Of a stretch of DNA of 32,444 nucleotides, positions 7,569-15,076 are shown piece by piece (position 1 is the stretch's first letter; the number at the start of each line of letters is the position of its first letter). Source of the stretch: Anaerolineaceae bacterium UBA5211. GTDB lineage: Bacteria; Chloroflexota; Anaerolineae; Anaerolineales; Anaerolineaceae. The notes under the pieces are model-generated. The model made no database searches, was not told the DNA's origin, and saw only the letters and a program-made list of their open reading frames with translations. Position numbers and translations under genes: made by a program. Where the stretch lies: NCBI GenBank assembly GCA_002412595.1, contig DHVJ01000049.1, positions 1 through 32,444 of the forward strand. Direction: 5' to 3'.

Positions 7569-7574
7569 ATTATA
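7569..7574 (-). promoter_or_regulatory. Candidate -10 element of the second Fur-family gene
   Basis: A consensus TATAAT on the minus strand ends 9 bases before the ATG of the Fur-family gene. No good -35 hexamer lies at the usual distance, so the call is tentative. If used, the transcript would be nearly leaderless, consistent with the missing ribosome binding site. Confidence 0.3.
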
Positions 7575-7601
7575 AACCACCGCCTGCGTGCCTCGCTGGT
7601 T

Positions 7602-8663
7602 TTAATCCAAGTAGCCGCGCGCTTTCAATAACTCCGCGTTGAGGATCGAGCCGCTGGCTGCACCGCGCAGGGTGTTGTGCACCACCGAAACCAGGCGCAA
7701 ATCCAGGATGGGGCAGGCGCGCAGACGCCCGATGCTGACGGCCATGCCGTTCTCTGCGCCGCGATCCAGGTGCGGCTGCGGGCGGTCGTCTTCTTCGCGC
7801 AGGATCATGGGCAATTTGGGCGCGCTGGGCAGTTCTTGGATGTCCTGCGGCCAGGCATAATTCTGCAACGCGTGTTTGACTTCCTCGATCTCCGCGGTTT
7901 TATTCAACTTCACAGACAGGCAGATGGTATGGCCGTCGCTGACTGCCACGCGGTTGGCCTGCGCGCTGATGACCGTGGGCGCGCTGATGCGCTGACCGGC
8001 TTGCATTTTCCCCAACAGCAGGCGCGGTTCCAGTTCCAGTTTTTTCTCCTCACCACCTATAAAAGGAATAACGTTATCGATAATGGATAGATAGGGCAGT
8101 CCCGGGTAACCGGCGCCGGAGACGGCTTGCATGCTGACCAGCATGACTTTCTCGACCCCGAACAGATCGTCCAGTGCTTTGAGCGGAAAGACAGCGCCGG
8201 TGGTGGTGCAGTTGGGGCTGGTGACGATGCGCCCCGGCCAACCGCGCTGGGCTTTCTGCAGCTCCAGCAATTCCAGGTGCTCGGCGTTGATCTCGGGGAT
8301 CAGGATAGGCACGTCTTCGTCGTAGCGGTAGGCGGAAGAGTTGGAGCACACGGTGTAGCCGGCTTGTGCGAACTCGGCCTCGATATCCACGGCCACGTCC
8401 GCAGGCAGGGCGGAGAAGACCAGCTGCACGGGCATGGGCGGGGCGGCCGGTAGCACCTGCATATCCGCCACGGCTGCGGGCATGTCACCTTCCAGATACC
8501 AGCGGCAGGCATCCTTGTATTTCTTCCCGGCGCTGCGGCTGGAGCCGGCCAGGGCTGCCACCTCGAACCAGGGATGATTTTCCAGCAATTGGATAAAGCG
8601 CTGGCCTACCATGCCGGTGGCGCCCAGAACGGCGACCTTGATTTTGCTGTTTTTAGATTCCAT
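7602..8663 (-). CDS. asd: Aspartate-semialdehyde dehydrogenase
   Basis: This 353-residue enzyme reduces aspartyl phosphate to aspartate semialdehyde with NADPH, the second step toward Lys, Thr, Met and Ile. It has an N-terminal nucleotide-binding motif (VLGATGMVGQRFIQLL), the catalytic Cys152 in SPNCTTTG, and the conserved GHT stretch in RVAVSDGHTICLSV that supplies an active-site His. The SPNCTTTG form and overall length match the archaeal/fungal-type Asd subfamily rather than the enterobacterial type. It overlaps the end of the aspartate kinase gene by 11 bases, so translation is likely coupled, and the leader attenuator at 10132-10343 should control both. Confidence 0.93.
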   Translation of the reverse strand: MESKNSKIKVAVLGATGMVGQRFIQLLENHPWFEVAALAGSSRSAGKKYKDACRWYLEGDMPAAVADMQVLPAAPPMPVQLVFSALPADVAVDIEAEFAQAGYTVCSNSSAYRYDEDVPILIPEINAEHLELLELQKAQRGWPGRIVTSPNCTTTGAVFPLKALDDLFGVEKVMLVSMQAVSGAGYPGLPYLSIIDNVIPFIGGEEKKLELEPRLLLGKMQAGQRISAPTVISAQANRVAVSDGHTICLSVKLNKTAEIEEVKHALQNYAWPQDIQELPSAPKLPMILREEDDRPQPHLDRGAENGMAVSIGRLRACPILDLRLVSVVHNTLRGAASGSILNAELLKARGYLD

Positions 8664-10098
8664 TGATAATTACCTCTCGATGAATTTCCTGAATGGCCAG
8701 TTTGGCGTCCTGGCTGGTGACAACCAGGGAAATGCTGTATTCCGAAGATCCCTGGGCGATGGCGATTACGTTAATCTTTTCTTTGGCAACTGCGTTGAAC
8801 ACCCGCGCGGATATTCCGGGCGTCTTGCGCATGCCGGACCCGATTACGGTAATGATGACCACATCCGACTGGATTTGGATGCCGTTGATATCCCCGCGTT
8901 TGATCTCGGCGCCCAGATCGTGCATCAGCGATGCATGTACCTTGCGCTCCATGTCGGAAGGCACCACAAAAGCGATGGATTGCTCCGAGGAAGACTGCGA
9001 GATCATCAACACGCTGGCGCCCTGGCCGGCCACAGCGCCGAAGGTGCGTGCGGCAATGCCGGGCACGCCCAGCATCCCGCGCCCTTCAATCGTGAATAGG
9101 CTCAGGTTCTTGATGCCGGTCACACAGGTCAGTTTGCCGCGCAGTGCATTGGATTGGCTGGTGATGCGCGTGCCGGGATGCTGCGGGTTGAAGGTGTTCA
9201 TCACGCGCATGGGTATGTTCTTGGCAACGATGGGCTGGATGGTTTTGGGATGCAGCACCTTGGCGCCGAAGTAGGCCATTTCGCTCATTTCGTCGTAAGC
9301 CAGTTGCGGAATAACGCGCGCGTCCGGAACGATGCCGGGGTCGGCTGTCATGACCCCATCCACGTCTGTGCAATTCCATACTTCGCTCGCGTCCAGGCAT
9401 TCGGCCAGGATGGATGCGCTGTAATCGCTGCCGCCGCGGCCCAAAGTGGTCGGAATGCCCACCGGCGTGGCGGCAATGAAGCCGGTCACTACCGGCACGA
9501 TGCCGTCTTTCAGCAGGGGCGGAAGTTGGCTGAGTACTTTTTCACAGGTTTGGGGCAGCAGCGGCCGCGCGTTTTGGTAGTTATCGTCTGTGACGATCAG
9601 CTCGGTGGCGTCCACGGGTTGGCTGCGCAGCCCGGTCTGCTGCAGGCAGGCGCTGAAGATACGCGCGTTCATGCGTTCGCCCAGGCAGGAAATAGCGTCC
9701 ATCCCGCGCGGTGTGACCTCGCCCATCACCTGGATGCTGTCGCAAAAGGCTTTCAGTGTGGCCAACTGTGCATCGATTTCAACACACAGATCGGCTTGCA
9801 TTGCTTGAGGCGCGAGGGCGTGGATGGCTTCGAAGTGGCGCGTTTGCAGCTCGGTGATGATGGCGCTGTATTGGTCTTCGCGGCGCTGCAGCGCGGCATC
9901 CGCGCAGGCAATCAGGCTGTTGGTCACTCCGCTCATGGCGGAGATCACCACCACCACGTTATCCCAGAGCTGCGCCTGGTTGTAAATAATTTGGGCCGCC
10001 TGCTGCTGGGCGCTGGGGTTGCCCATGGAAGTGCCGCCGAATTTGACCAGCAATGTTCCTTTAGCTGCCTGTGCCTTTTTTTCTGTTTTACCTGCCAT
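8653..10098 (-). CDS. lysC: Aspartate kinase with two ACT domains
   Basis: This enzyme phosphorylates aspartate, the committed step of the aspartate family pathway. The kinase domain begins with LLVKFGGTSMGNPSA and contains VVVISAMSGVTNSL and TLGRGGSDYSAS, which form the ATP and aspartate sites. Two ACT regulatory domains follow, at about 330-400 (IEGRGMLGVPGIAARTFGAVAGQGASVLMISQSSSEQSI) and 405-475 (a similar repeat ending AIAQGSSEYSISLVV). The ISQSSSE motif resembles Thr-sensitive kinases. A GTG six bases upstream is in frame but falls within the extended Shine-Dalgarno GAGGTGAT, so the ATG at 10098 is chosen. It is first in the operon with asd and is preceded by a Thr/Met-rich leader peptide and terminator, consistent with end-product control. 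Confidence 0.93.
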   Translation of the reverse strand: MAGKTEKKAQAAKGTLLVKFGGTSMGNPSAQQQAAQIIYNQAQLWDNVVVVISAMSGVTNSLIACADAALQRREDQYSAIITELQTRHFEAIHALAPQAMQADLCVEIDAQLATLKAFCDSIQVMGEVTPRGMDAISCLGERMNARIFSACLQQTGLRSQPVDATELIVTDDNYQNARPLLPQTCEKVLSQLPPLLKDGIVPVVTGFIAATPVGIPTTLGRGGSDYSASILAECLDASEVWNCTDVDGVMTADPGIVPDARVIPQLAYDEMSEMAYFGAKVLHPKTIQPIVAKNIPMRVMNTFNPQHPGTRITSQSNALRGKLTCVTGIKNLSLFTIEGRGMLGVPGIAARTFGAVAGQGASVLMISQSSSEQSIAFVVPSDMERKVHASLMHDLGAEIKRGDINGIQIQSDVVIITVIGSGMRKTPGISARVFNAVAKEKINVIAIAQGSSEYSISLVVTSQDAKLAIQEIHREVIINGI

Positions 10099-10131
10099 AA
10101 TCACCTCGTCGTTGTTTGATGTACAGATAAG

Positions 10132-10163
10132 AAAAAAAAGCCTCGATGAGTTCGAGGCTTTTT
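10132..10163 (-). terminator. Intrinsic terminator in the aspartate kinase leader (attenuator)
   Basis: On the minus strand AAAAAGCCTCGA and TCGAGGCTTTTT form a 12-bp stem with a 5-base loop, followed by a run of eight U. It lies after the leader peptide and about 35 bases before the aspartate kinase ATG, the place of an attenuator terminator. Because the stem is A/T-flanked on both sides it might also work in the plus direction, where no gene needs it. Confidence 0.85.
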
Positions 10164-10190
10164 CTATTTATTCCATTCGTAGGTAAATGC

Positions 10191-10304
10191 TTATCTGCGG
10201 GAATCCGTATGCGCCTGCGCAACCCATCGGTCTCCTGAAAGAGGAGTGGATGTGGTCATAGTACCAGTACCGGTAGTCATAGTGCGCATGGACATATACG
10301 TCAT
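10191..10304 (-). CDS. Thr/Met-rich leader peptide of the aspartate kinase operon
   Basis: This 37-codon frame begins MTYMSMRTMTTGTGTMTTST. Within the first 20 codons, nine are Thr and five are Met, and no Lys or Ile occurs. It lies between a near-consensus promoter (10315-10343) and the intrinsic terminator at 10132-10163, directly upstream of aspartate kinase and asd. The arrangement matches ribosome-mediated attenuation as in the enterobacterial thr leader: with scarce threonyl- or methionyl-tRNA the ribosome would stall and allow read-through. The start ATG lies only a few bases after the predicted transcription start, so it may be translated as a leaderless message. Upstream codons open to 10445 but lie before the promoter. 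A hairpin CTCCT/AGGAG overlaps the middle of the frame. A specific antiterminator fold was not found by eye. Confidence 0.75.
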   Translation of the reverse strand: MTYMSMRTMTTGTGTMTTSTPLSGDRWVAQAHTDSRR

Positions 10305-10314
10305 ATTGGGCGCA

Positions 10315-10343
10315 ACTATACCATTGCGCGGTTGTTCAGTCAA
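10315..10343 (-). promoter_or_regulatory. Sigma-70-type promoter of the leader-lysC-asd operon
   Basis: On the minus strand TTGACT (10343-10338) and TATAGT (10320-10315) are separated by exactly 17 bases. The predicted start site is about 2-4 bases before the leader peptide ATG at 10304. The -35 hexamer lies within the loop of a small perfect inverted repeat GTTGTTC/GAACAAC (10331-10350), which might bind a regulator. Confidence 0.75.
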
Positions 10344-10470
10344 GAACAACCCGAATAAAAATGGAAAATTTAAACAACTGTTAAGGTTTGTCTGGCCAAA
10401 CCGCATGTGCGCTGACGAATAATCAGAGAAATATGCCAAATCCATAGAATTATCAATAATTGTTTCTCAA

Positions 10471-10510
10471 ATGCAAAAACTTGCTTTATAATATGCAAAC
10501 TATTGCAATA
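10471..10510 (+). promoter_or_regulatory. Candidate cbiMQO promoter and operator region
   Basis: TATAAT at 10487-10492 is a plausible -10, without a clear -35. It lies inside an inverted repeat TTGC-(10)-GCAA (10481-10498), and a perfect palindrome TATTGCAATA follows at 10501-10510. These overlapping TTGC/GCAA dyads could be a metalloregulator site. No cobalamin riboswitch features were seen in the 10446-10536 stretch. Confidence 0.35.
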
Positions 10511-10536
10511 GCAAAAAATATACTTTGAGGTGAATT

Positions 10537-11484
10537 ATGAAAGCTCCTGTTCCAATGCACATTCCGGATGGGTTCCTGTCCGCAGTCGTATCCGGAATTT
10601 TATGGGTGGTCAGTCTTGTATTTATTTTTATCGCTTTGAAGAAAGCTGGCAAGGAAATCGATGAAAGCCGGCTGCCCCTGGTGGGCGTTTTGGCGGCGGC
10701 CATTTTCGCCGGCCAAATGTTGAACTTCGCGGTAGCCGGCGGCACTTCCGGACATTTGCTGGGCGCGGCTCTGGCAGTCCTGCTGGTCGGTCCTTGGCCA
10801 GCCGTGCTGGTGATGACCAGTGTTGTGACGGTACAAGCCCTGGTTTTCCAGGATGGCGGCGTGCTCACTCTTGGGGCTAACCTGTTCAACATGGCTATCG
10901 TGGGTGTGGCGGTGGCCTACTTTGTTTCCAATTTGTTCAAGCGTTGGTTTGGTGAAAAACGTTGGGCTACTCTGCTTTCCGCTTTTGCCTCCGCCTGGTT
11001 TTCAATCTTCATTGCAGCTCTGGCAGCATCCTTGGAGCTGGCGCTTTCGGGCACTTCCCCGGCCAATATTGCCATCCCGGCCATGGGCGGTATCCATGCC
11101 CTGATCGGCATCGGCGAAGGTCTGATTACCCTGGGCGCGGTCAGCCTGATCATGAGCTCCAAACCGCAGCTGCTGGAGAAAACGACGCAGAAAAAGGTGG
11201 ATTCATCCTTTGTTTGGATTTCCGGCCTGGTATTGACGGTGATACTGTTGATCATTTCCCCGCTGGCTTCTTCCAAACCCGACGGCTTGGAATGGGTGGC
11301 TGAGAAATTGGGTTTCCTCATTATGGCAAAGGACGCCAGCTATCATATCATCCCGGATTATGTCCTGCCCGGTATTCAGAATGAGGCTTTAGCTACCATT
11401 CTGGCAGGTGTGGTGGGTGTCGCCATTGTACTGGTATTGGTTATTCTTTTGACCCGGCGTAAAAAACAAGCTGTAAATCAATAA
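10537..11484 (+). CDS. cbiM: Cobalt/nickel ECF transporter S component CbiM with PDGLE domain
   Basis: This 315-residue membrane protein is the substrate-specificity component of a cobalt/nickel uptake system. The hallmark MHIPDGFL motif near the N-terminus supplies the metal-binding Met-His. Multiple transmembrane helices follow (about residues 10-220), including the GGxxHALIGIGEGLIT segment with a conserved His. The C-terminal part (about 240-300: SSKPDGLEWVAEKLGF then one membrane helix) is a PDGLE/CbiN-like domain fused to CbiM, as in NikMN or CbiMN. The start at 10537 has TTGAGGTGA upstream, but it puts six residues (MKAPVP) ahead of MHIPDGFL. The internal ATG at 10555 would expose Met-His directly yet lacks a ribosome binding site. 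Co or Ni cannot be distinguished. Confidence 0.9.
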   Translation: MKAPVPMHIPDGFLSAVVSGILWVVSLVFIFIALKKAGKEIDESRLPLVGVLAAAIFAGQMLNFAVAGGTSGHLLGAALAVLLVGPWPAVLVMTSVVTVQALVFQDGGVLTLGANLFNMAIVGVAVAYFVSNLFKRWFGEKRWATLLSAFASAWFSIFIAALAASLELALSGTSPANIAIPAMGGIHALIGIGEGLITLGAVSLIMSSKPQLLEKTTQKKVDSSFVWISGLVLTVILLIISPLASSKPDGLEWVAEKLGFLIMAKDASYHIIPDYVLPGIQNEALATILAGVVGVAIVLVLVILLTRRKKQAVNQ

Positions 11485-12305
11485 TGCCGGTTGACCTTGA
11501 ACAGCGGGCATCATACGAGCGCAGAGACAGTATTCTGCATGGCTGTGATGCCCGCATAAAAATTGCACTTCTATTCGTCTATCTTGTAACAACAGCCTTG
11601 CTACCAATAGGCGCGTGGGTTGTTTATCTTTTGATGGGCGGTATTCTGCTGATTGCGGCTGTGTTATCCGAATTGCCTGCGTCCTTCCTGTTGAAGCGCG
11701 CGTTGTTGTTGGAAGTGCCTATCTTGTTGGTATTGCTGCCGCAGATATTCCTGAAATCCGGCAGCTACGTAGAAATCAGCCCCTGGCAGGGTTTTGCCTT
11801 CAGCCTTTCGTTTACCAGGCTGGAACGCGTGGTCAGCCTGTTGGTGCGCTCGTGGTTATCCCTGCAATTTGCGGTGATCATCACTGCGGCCACGCGCTTT
11901 GAGGACTTGTTGATTGGATTGCGGGCTTGCGGTTTGCCGCACCTGCTGACGGCCATTTTGGGACTGATGTGGCGTTACTTATTTGTGCTGGTGAGCGAGG
12001 TGCAGCGTTTGCAGCAAGCCCGCCAGGCTCGCAGCAGTGTCTTGGCGGGGCCTAATTGGCGCTTGGGGGGCAGCCTGCCATGGCGCGCGCAGGTGACCGG
12101 CGGCATGGCAGGTGCGCTCATGCTGCGTTCACTGGACCGCTCGCAGCGCATTTATCAGGCCATGCAAGCGCGCGGCTATGATGGCGAAATACGTGCAGAA
12201 GCTGTGGCATCAGCGCTCACGCCGGCGCAGCGCCTTCAGATCGTGGCCATTCTCCTGGCCGGGGTTGGCATGCTCATGCTGGCAAATTTAATGGCGGCGC
12301 AGTGA
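11484..12305 (+). CDS. cbiQ: ECF transporter T component CbiQ
   Basis: This 273-residue integral membrane protein couples the S component to the ATPase. It has several hydrophobic helices in the N-terminal half (LLFVYLVTTALLPIGAWVVYLLMGGILLIAAVL). It also carries the two cytoplasmic coupling motifs with Ala-Arg-Gly, seen in QQARQARSS and in the C-terminal YQAMQARGYDGE. Its start codon overlaps the cbiM stop by one base (TAATG) and its stop overlaps the cbiO start, so the three genes are translationally coupled. Confidence 0.9.
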   Translation: MPVDLEQRASYERRDSILHGCDARIKIALLFVYLVTTALLPIGAWVVYLLMGGILLIAAVLSELPASFLLKRALLLEVPILLVLLPQIFLKSGSYVEISPWQGFAFSLSFTRLERVVSLLVRSWLSLQFAVIITAATRFEDLLIGLRACGLPHLLTAILGLMWRYLFVLVSEVQRLQQARQARSSVLAGPNWRLGGSLPWRAQVTGGMAGALMLRSLDRSQRIYQAMQARGYDGEIRAEAVASALTPAQRLQIVAILLAGVGMLMLANLMAAQ

Positions 12306-13000
12306 TTAATATTAACGATTTAAGTTATGTCTATGAAGATGGCCGCATGGCCATTGAACACATAAAGCTGCATTTTTCCTGCGGTGAGAAAGTTGCCCTG
12401 GTAGGCCCCAACGGAGCCGGCAAGACCACCTTGCTGCTGCACCTCAACGGCATCCTGTGCGGGCAGGGTTCTGTGCGTGTAGGCGAGGAGGAGTTGGACG
12501 ACCGTAGGGTTAAGCTTATCCGCGCTCGGGTGGGTCTGGTGTTCCAATCTCCGGACGACCAGCTATTTTCCGCAACAGTTTTCGATGATGTAGCCTATGG
12601 GCTGATCTATCAAGGAGTGGATAAGGAAACCATTCACGAGCGCGTGGCACGGGCGTTGGAAGCAGTCGGTATGCCCGGCAGCCAGAACCGTTCCCCTTAT
12701 CGGTTGAGCCTGGGGGAAAAGAAGCGTGTAGCCCTGGCGACCGTGCTGTGCATGCAGCCGGAGGTGCTGGCATTGGATGAGCCTACTGCCGGGTTGGATC
12801 CGCGCGGGCGGCGCGGCATCATCAATTTGCTGGCAGGGTTGGATCAAACTTTATTGATCGCTACGCATGATTTAGAGATGGTGCGCGAAATCTTCCCGCG
12901 TGTGGTTATCATGGATGCCGGCCGGGTGGTCTATGATGGGCCGACCAGCACCGCATTGGCGGATACTGAGTTATTAAGGGCACATGGGTTGTTGGGTTGA
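12302..13000 (+). CDS. cbiO: ECF transporter A component CbiO (ATPase)
   Basis: This is a 232-residue ABC ATPase of the CbiO/EcfA type. Walker A is GPNGAGKTT, the Q-loop is in VFQSPDDQLFS (typical of CbiO), the signature motif is LSLGEKKRVALATVL, Walker B is VLALDEPTAGLDP and the switch His is in IATHDLEM. The start is a GTG overlapping the cbiQ stop by four bases (GTGA). Length is slightly short of the usual 270 or so residues because the C-terminal extension is absent. Only one ATPase gene is present, so a homodimer is expected, as for group I cobalt/nickel ECF systems. Confidence 0.92.
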   Translation: MININDLSYVYEDGRMAIEHIKLHFSCGEKVALVGPNGAGKTTLLLHLNGILCGQGSVRVGEEELDDRRVKLIRARVGLVFQSPDDQLFSATVFDDVAYGLIYQGVDKETIHERVARALEAVGMPGSQNRSPYRLSLGEKKRVALATVLCMQPEVLALDEPTAGLDPRGRRGIINLLAGLDQTLLIATHDLEMVREIFPRVVIMDAGRVVYDGPTSTALADTELLRAHGLLG

Positions 13001-13590
13001 CCGATTGCGATCCGGTAAGCTGGACCAGAGGGCTAATTCTAAATATAGGGCAATTCATAGCTTTTGGTTCTGTTTTCAAGGGAGGTTGGTCAATATCATT
13101 CCTGATACACTTTGAATGTTTTTACTTCAATGAGTTATATGATACAAATTATAAAGAATAGAGAATTTATTATTGAGTGTAGGAATATTTTCAAGTGATT
13201 AGCACTTTGACACGAAATTGATCGTGATTTGCTTGCAAATCCATCTGTAAAAATCGTATAATCAAGATGTCGGATTAAAATGACACAAGTTGAGGCAGAT
13301 AGTTACATCTGTATGTTTACAAATCGTTGCTAATTTTGCATAATAATGTCAATACTTGGCGACACGCAAGCAGGGGTGAGGTTCAAAGGGCAGGGGGGCT
13401 TTTATTGTTATATTTGTTATTTCTTTTATATTTTAAGAGGTAACCAAAAACAATTCATCATATCGGAGATAAATATCGAATAAACGCATTGCTGATAGCC
13501 ATGTCGCACGAGTTTTCAACCTTGGAACACGAGTGCGGTTGAAGCTGAGGTCTATTAATCAATCTAACATCAAAGAAGGGTGGAGGTGTC
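13001..13590 (+). promoter_or_regulatory. Long gene-free upstream region of the glycerol-3-phosphate dehydrogenase-like operon
   Basis: There is no gene in this 590-base stretch. Two candidate promoters are visible: TTGCAA-(18)-TATAAT at 13233-13262, and TTTACA-(17)-CATAAT at 13316-13344. A dyad CAGAT-AGTTAC-ATCTG (13296-13311) lies directly before the second -35 and could be a regulator site. Either promoter leaves a leader of about 240-320 bases. Near its end, CGCAC/GTGCG (13505-13509 with 13533-13537) and TTCAACC/GGTTGAA (13515-13521 with 13537-13543) are interleaved and could form a pseudoknot or alternative helices. A TGGAGGTG ribosome binding site precedes the ATG. Confidence 0.4.
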
Positions 13591-15075
13591 ATGCCCGAAA
13601 GTTATGATTTTGTCATCATTGGGGGAGGTGTTGTAGGATGTATGCTGGCACGTTGGTTGTCGCGCTATGAAGGCAGCGTGCTGTTGATTGAGAAAGAAGC
13701 GGATATTTGTATGGGGGCCACCGCTGCCAATACAGCCATTGTACACGCGGGTTATGATCCGCTTCCCGATTCGTTGAAAGCGCGCATGAACGTGACCGGC
13801 AACCAGATGTGGGACCAGCTTTCCGGTGAATTGAACTTTCCTTTTGAGCGCCGCGGTGATTACGTGGTGGCTATTGGCGATGATGAATTGCCTGCGTTGG
13901 ACACCCTTATGCAGCAGGGCAAGAAGAACGGCGTCATGGGCATCCAAATCCTCTCCAAGGCGGAGATGATTGTGCGCGAGAAGAACATCAACCCAGATGT
14001 GAGCGGCGCGCTGTGGGCCACTACCGGCGGCATTTGCGATCCTTTTGCGGTGACCGTTGCGGCTGCCGAGAACGCAGTGTTGAACGGCGTCAAGGTCATG
14101 CTGAATACGGCCTTTGAAGATTTCATCATGGAGGGCAGCCGTATTGTGGGGGTAAAGACCAACCGCGGTGATATCAAATGCCGCTGGGCGATCAACAGCG
14201 CCGGAGTTTATTCCGACCAGGTGATGCACAAAGCTGGTGTACGGCCGGAGTTCATCATTAAACCGCGCAGGGGCGAATATTTTGTGTTTGACCGCGCCGA
14301 TATCACCATCGATAATGTGCTCTTCCCGGTGCCCTCCGAAAAAGGTAAGGGTATTTTGGTCACCACTACGCTGCACGGCAATACCATTATCGGTCCCAAT
14401 GCCAATATCATCGATGATAAAGAAAATCGCGAGACCACCAAAGTGGGTTTAAATGAAATTTGGGAGGGAGCACAAAAATTGGTGCCGTCCCTCAGTTTGA
14501 AATATGTTATCGCCATGTTCGCAGGACTTCGGCCTTATGGCAACGGCCCCTGCAAAACCCCCGGCATCGATTACCAGCACGATTACATTATTGAAATTCC
14601 AGAAGATGTGCAGGGTTTTGTCAACTTGGGCGGTATTGAATCCCCCGGCTTGACTTCCGCTCCGGCCATTGCGCAGGAAGTGGTGGACATGCTCAGAGAT
14701 GCCGGAGAAGAGATGAAAGAAAAGAAAGGTTGGGATCCCATCCGGCGCGGGCGTCCGCGCTTCCGCGATATGGACCATGAAGAACAGAAACGCCTGGTCC
14801 ATATGGACCCGCGTTATGGACGCGTGATTTGCCGTTGTGAGAATGTGACCGAAGGGGAGATTGTGGCAGAAATTCACGCACCTATCCCTGCATTGACCTA
14901 TGATGCCATCAAGCGCCGCACTTGGTTGGGGACCGGGCGCTGTCAGGCTGGTTTCGATATGCCGCGCGTGGTCAAAATCCTGGCGGATGAATTGGGCGTT
15001 TCCCCGCTGGAAGTGAGTAAAAAAGGCCAGGGCTCGGAATTTTTAGCCAGACCAACGAAACAGGTGGAAAACTGA
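13591..15075 (+). CDS. GlpA-like FAD-dependent glycerol-3-phosphate dehydrogenase
   Basis: This is a 494-residue flavoprotein of the DAO/GlpA family. The N-terminal FAD-binding motif is FVIIGGGVVGCMLARWL, the GD motif and substrate domain follow, and FVNLGGIESPGLTSAPAIAQ closes the FAD site. The C-terminal part is a BFD-like [2Fe-2S] domain with Cys414 and Cys416 (ICRCENVTEGEI) and Cys451 (GTGRCQAGFD). The position where family members usually carry the fourth Cys is Asp456. It probably oxidises sn-glycerol-3-phosphate to dihydroxyacetone phosphate, passing electrons to the next two gene products. The start has a strong GGAGGTG ribosome binding site. Classic anaerobic GlpA is a little longer; the sister L-2-hydroxyglutarate oxidases are an alternative, but the glpF, glpK and dha neighbours favour glycerol-3-phosphate. 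Confidence 0.85.
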   Translation: MPESYDFVIIGGGVVGCMLARWLSRYEGSVLLIEKEADICMGATAANTAIVHAGYDPLPDSLKARMNVTGNQMWDQLSGELNFPFERRGDYVVAIGDDELPALDTLMQQGKKNGVMGIQILSKAEMIVREKNINPDVSGALWATTGGICDPFAVTVAAAENAVLNGVKVMLNTAFEDFIMEGSRIVGVKTNRGDIKCRWAINSAGVYSDQVMHKAGVRPEFIIKPRRGEYFVFDRADITIDNVLFPVPSEKGKGILVTTTLHGNTIIGPNANIIDDKENRETTKVGLNEIWEGAQKLVPSLSLKYVIAMFAGLRPYGNGPCKTPGIDYQHDYIIEIPEDVQGFVNLGGIESPGLTSAPAIAQEVVDMLRDAGEEMKEKKGWDPIRRGRPRFRDMDHEEQKRLVHMDPRYGRVICRCENVTEGEIVAEIHAPIPALTYDAIKRRTWLGTGRCQAGFDMPRVVKILADELGVSPLEVSKKGQGSEFLARPTKQVEN

Positions 15076-15076
15076 T

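Noticed and set aside
9154..10119. Long 321-codon plus-strand frame opposite aspartate kinase
   Set aside because: It is a shadow of a well-conserved kinase frame. The translation is rich in His, Gly and Ala with no domain, and there is no ribosome binding site.
10105..10330. Lysine riboswitch or T-box before aspartate kinase
   Set aside because: Neither the conserved lysine riboswitch core nor a T-box sequence was seen. The Thr/Met-rich frame plus terminator explains the region better.
10191..10445. Full 84-codon frame as the leader peptide
   Set aside because: The upstream half lies before and across the promoter, so only the 37-codon part would be transcribed.
10446..10536. Cobalamin riboswitch before cbiM
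   Set aside because: The leader is under 100 bases, AT-rich, and lacks the conserved B12-box pattern.
13570..14376. 268-codon minus-strand frame opposite the GlpA-like gene
   Set aside because: It lies fully antisense to a clear flavoprotein with intact motifs, and no family resemblance was seen.
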